This document shows, in pieces, positions 14,597 through 14,776 of a DNA stretch of 14,776 bases (its first letter is position 1; each line of letters opens with the position of its first letter). The stretch spans positions 1 to 14,776 of the forward strand of contig CAVEAL010000035.1 of the NCBI GenBank assembly GCA_963613665.1. Direction: 5' to 3'. The notes beneath the pieces were generated by a model. The model had not been told where the DNA came from. It saw only the letters and a list, made by a program, of their open reading frames with translations, and made no database searches. The DNA is from F23-B02 sp963613665. Its GTDB lineage: Bacteria > Bacillota > Clostridia > Oscillospirales > Oscillospiraceae. Made by a program: the position numbers and the translations under genes.

Positions 14597-14776
14597 CTGT
14601 CAAAAAACTATGCTGCTGCGTGAATATATCCGCGCAGCGGGGGAGTTTGAGGGGGCAAGGCCCGCCTCAAGTTGGATAAACCGCCGTCGAAATCCTTGAA
14701 ATTTCAAGGATTTCGGTAATAGCATTTTGAACGTTTTCAAAATGCTCGGCGGAAAAGCGCAGTCAAAAAAGTCCCT
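14597..14776 (+). repeat. Structured non-coding repeat, copy 2 (cut by window end)
   Basis: This aligns base for base with 1-180 apart from one missing base near the left end and 13 substitutions. All helices of copy 1 are retained: H1 14613-14621/14632-14640, H2 14644-14652/14665-14673, enclosing stem 14681-14686/14747-14752, the 28-nt palindrome 14688-14715, and H4 14721-14731/14736-14746. The left end (TGTCAAAAAA) is present, and the 3' terminator hairpin is cut off at the window edge after its first arm. It lies just beyond the terminator of the importer operon and is not part of any gene. Confidence 0.9.

Noticed and set aside
1..14776. Direct repeats at both ends suggesting a composite transposon or circular element
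   Set aside because: The repeats carry no transposase, the genes between them are chromosomal housekeeping and transport genes, and the copies differ at 13 positions plus an indel, so they are not an assembly overlap.

Overview
The window looks like chromosomal DNA of an anaerobic, GC-rich member of the Clostridia, probably a gut lineage near the Oscillospiraceae/Ruminococcaceae (inference). The reasons are a SpoIID-type protein, a monomeric ferredoxin-domain [FeFe] hydrogenase with clostridial-type H-cluster motifs, strong AGGAGG-type ribosome binding sites, sigma-A promoters close to TTGACA/TATAAT, and a BMP-type nucleoside ABC transporter. No phage, insertion sequence, CRISPR array, rRNA or tRNA gene was seen.

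Layout. 1-200: a structured non-coding repeat with 10-bp terminal inverted repeats, then a bidirectional terminator. 337-1305 (-): SpoIID-like protein. 1390-2391 (+): eight-segment membrane protein of unknown function, divergent from it. 2552-4099 (+): [FeFe] hydrogenase with its own consensus promoter and a convergent terminator. 4221-4475 (-): small 84-residue protein with its own promoter. 4628-7015 (-): cytoplasmic family 3 glycoside hydrolase. 7204-8313 (-): peptide chain release factor 2 without the usual in-frame UGA. 8476-9204 (+): DeoD-type purine nucleoside phosphorylase. 9351-10523 (+): BMP-family lipoprotein. 10713-14547 (+): ABC ATPase and two permeases, translationally coupled by ATGA overlaps. 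14561-14591: terminator. 14597-14776: a second, incomplete copy of the repeat.

The right half forms one functional block. The lipoprotein captures nucleosides, the ATPase and two permeases import them, and DeoD phosphorolyses purine nucleosides to base plus (deoxy)ribose-1-phosphate. The lipoprotein gene is closed by a terminator and the importer genes restart from a separate promoter, which would let the binding protein be made in excess. Two dyads, one over each of these promoters, are candidate operators.

The most unusual signal is the pair of repeats at the window edges. They differ at 13 positions plus one indel. Every difference lies in a predicted loop or linker, or preserves pairing in a stem, including one compensatory double change and one G-C to G-U change. 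This points to a selected folded structure, most simply an RNA read from the + strand or a hairpin-rich mobile element. I do not recognise the family.
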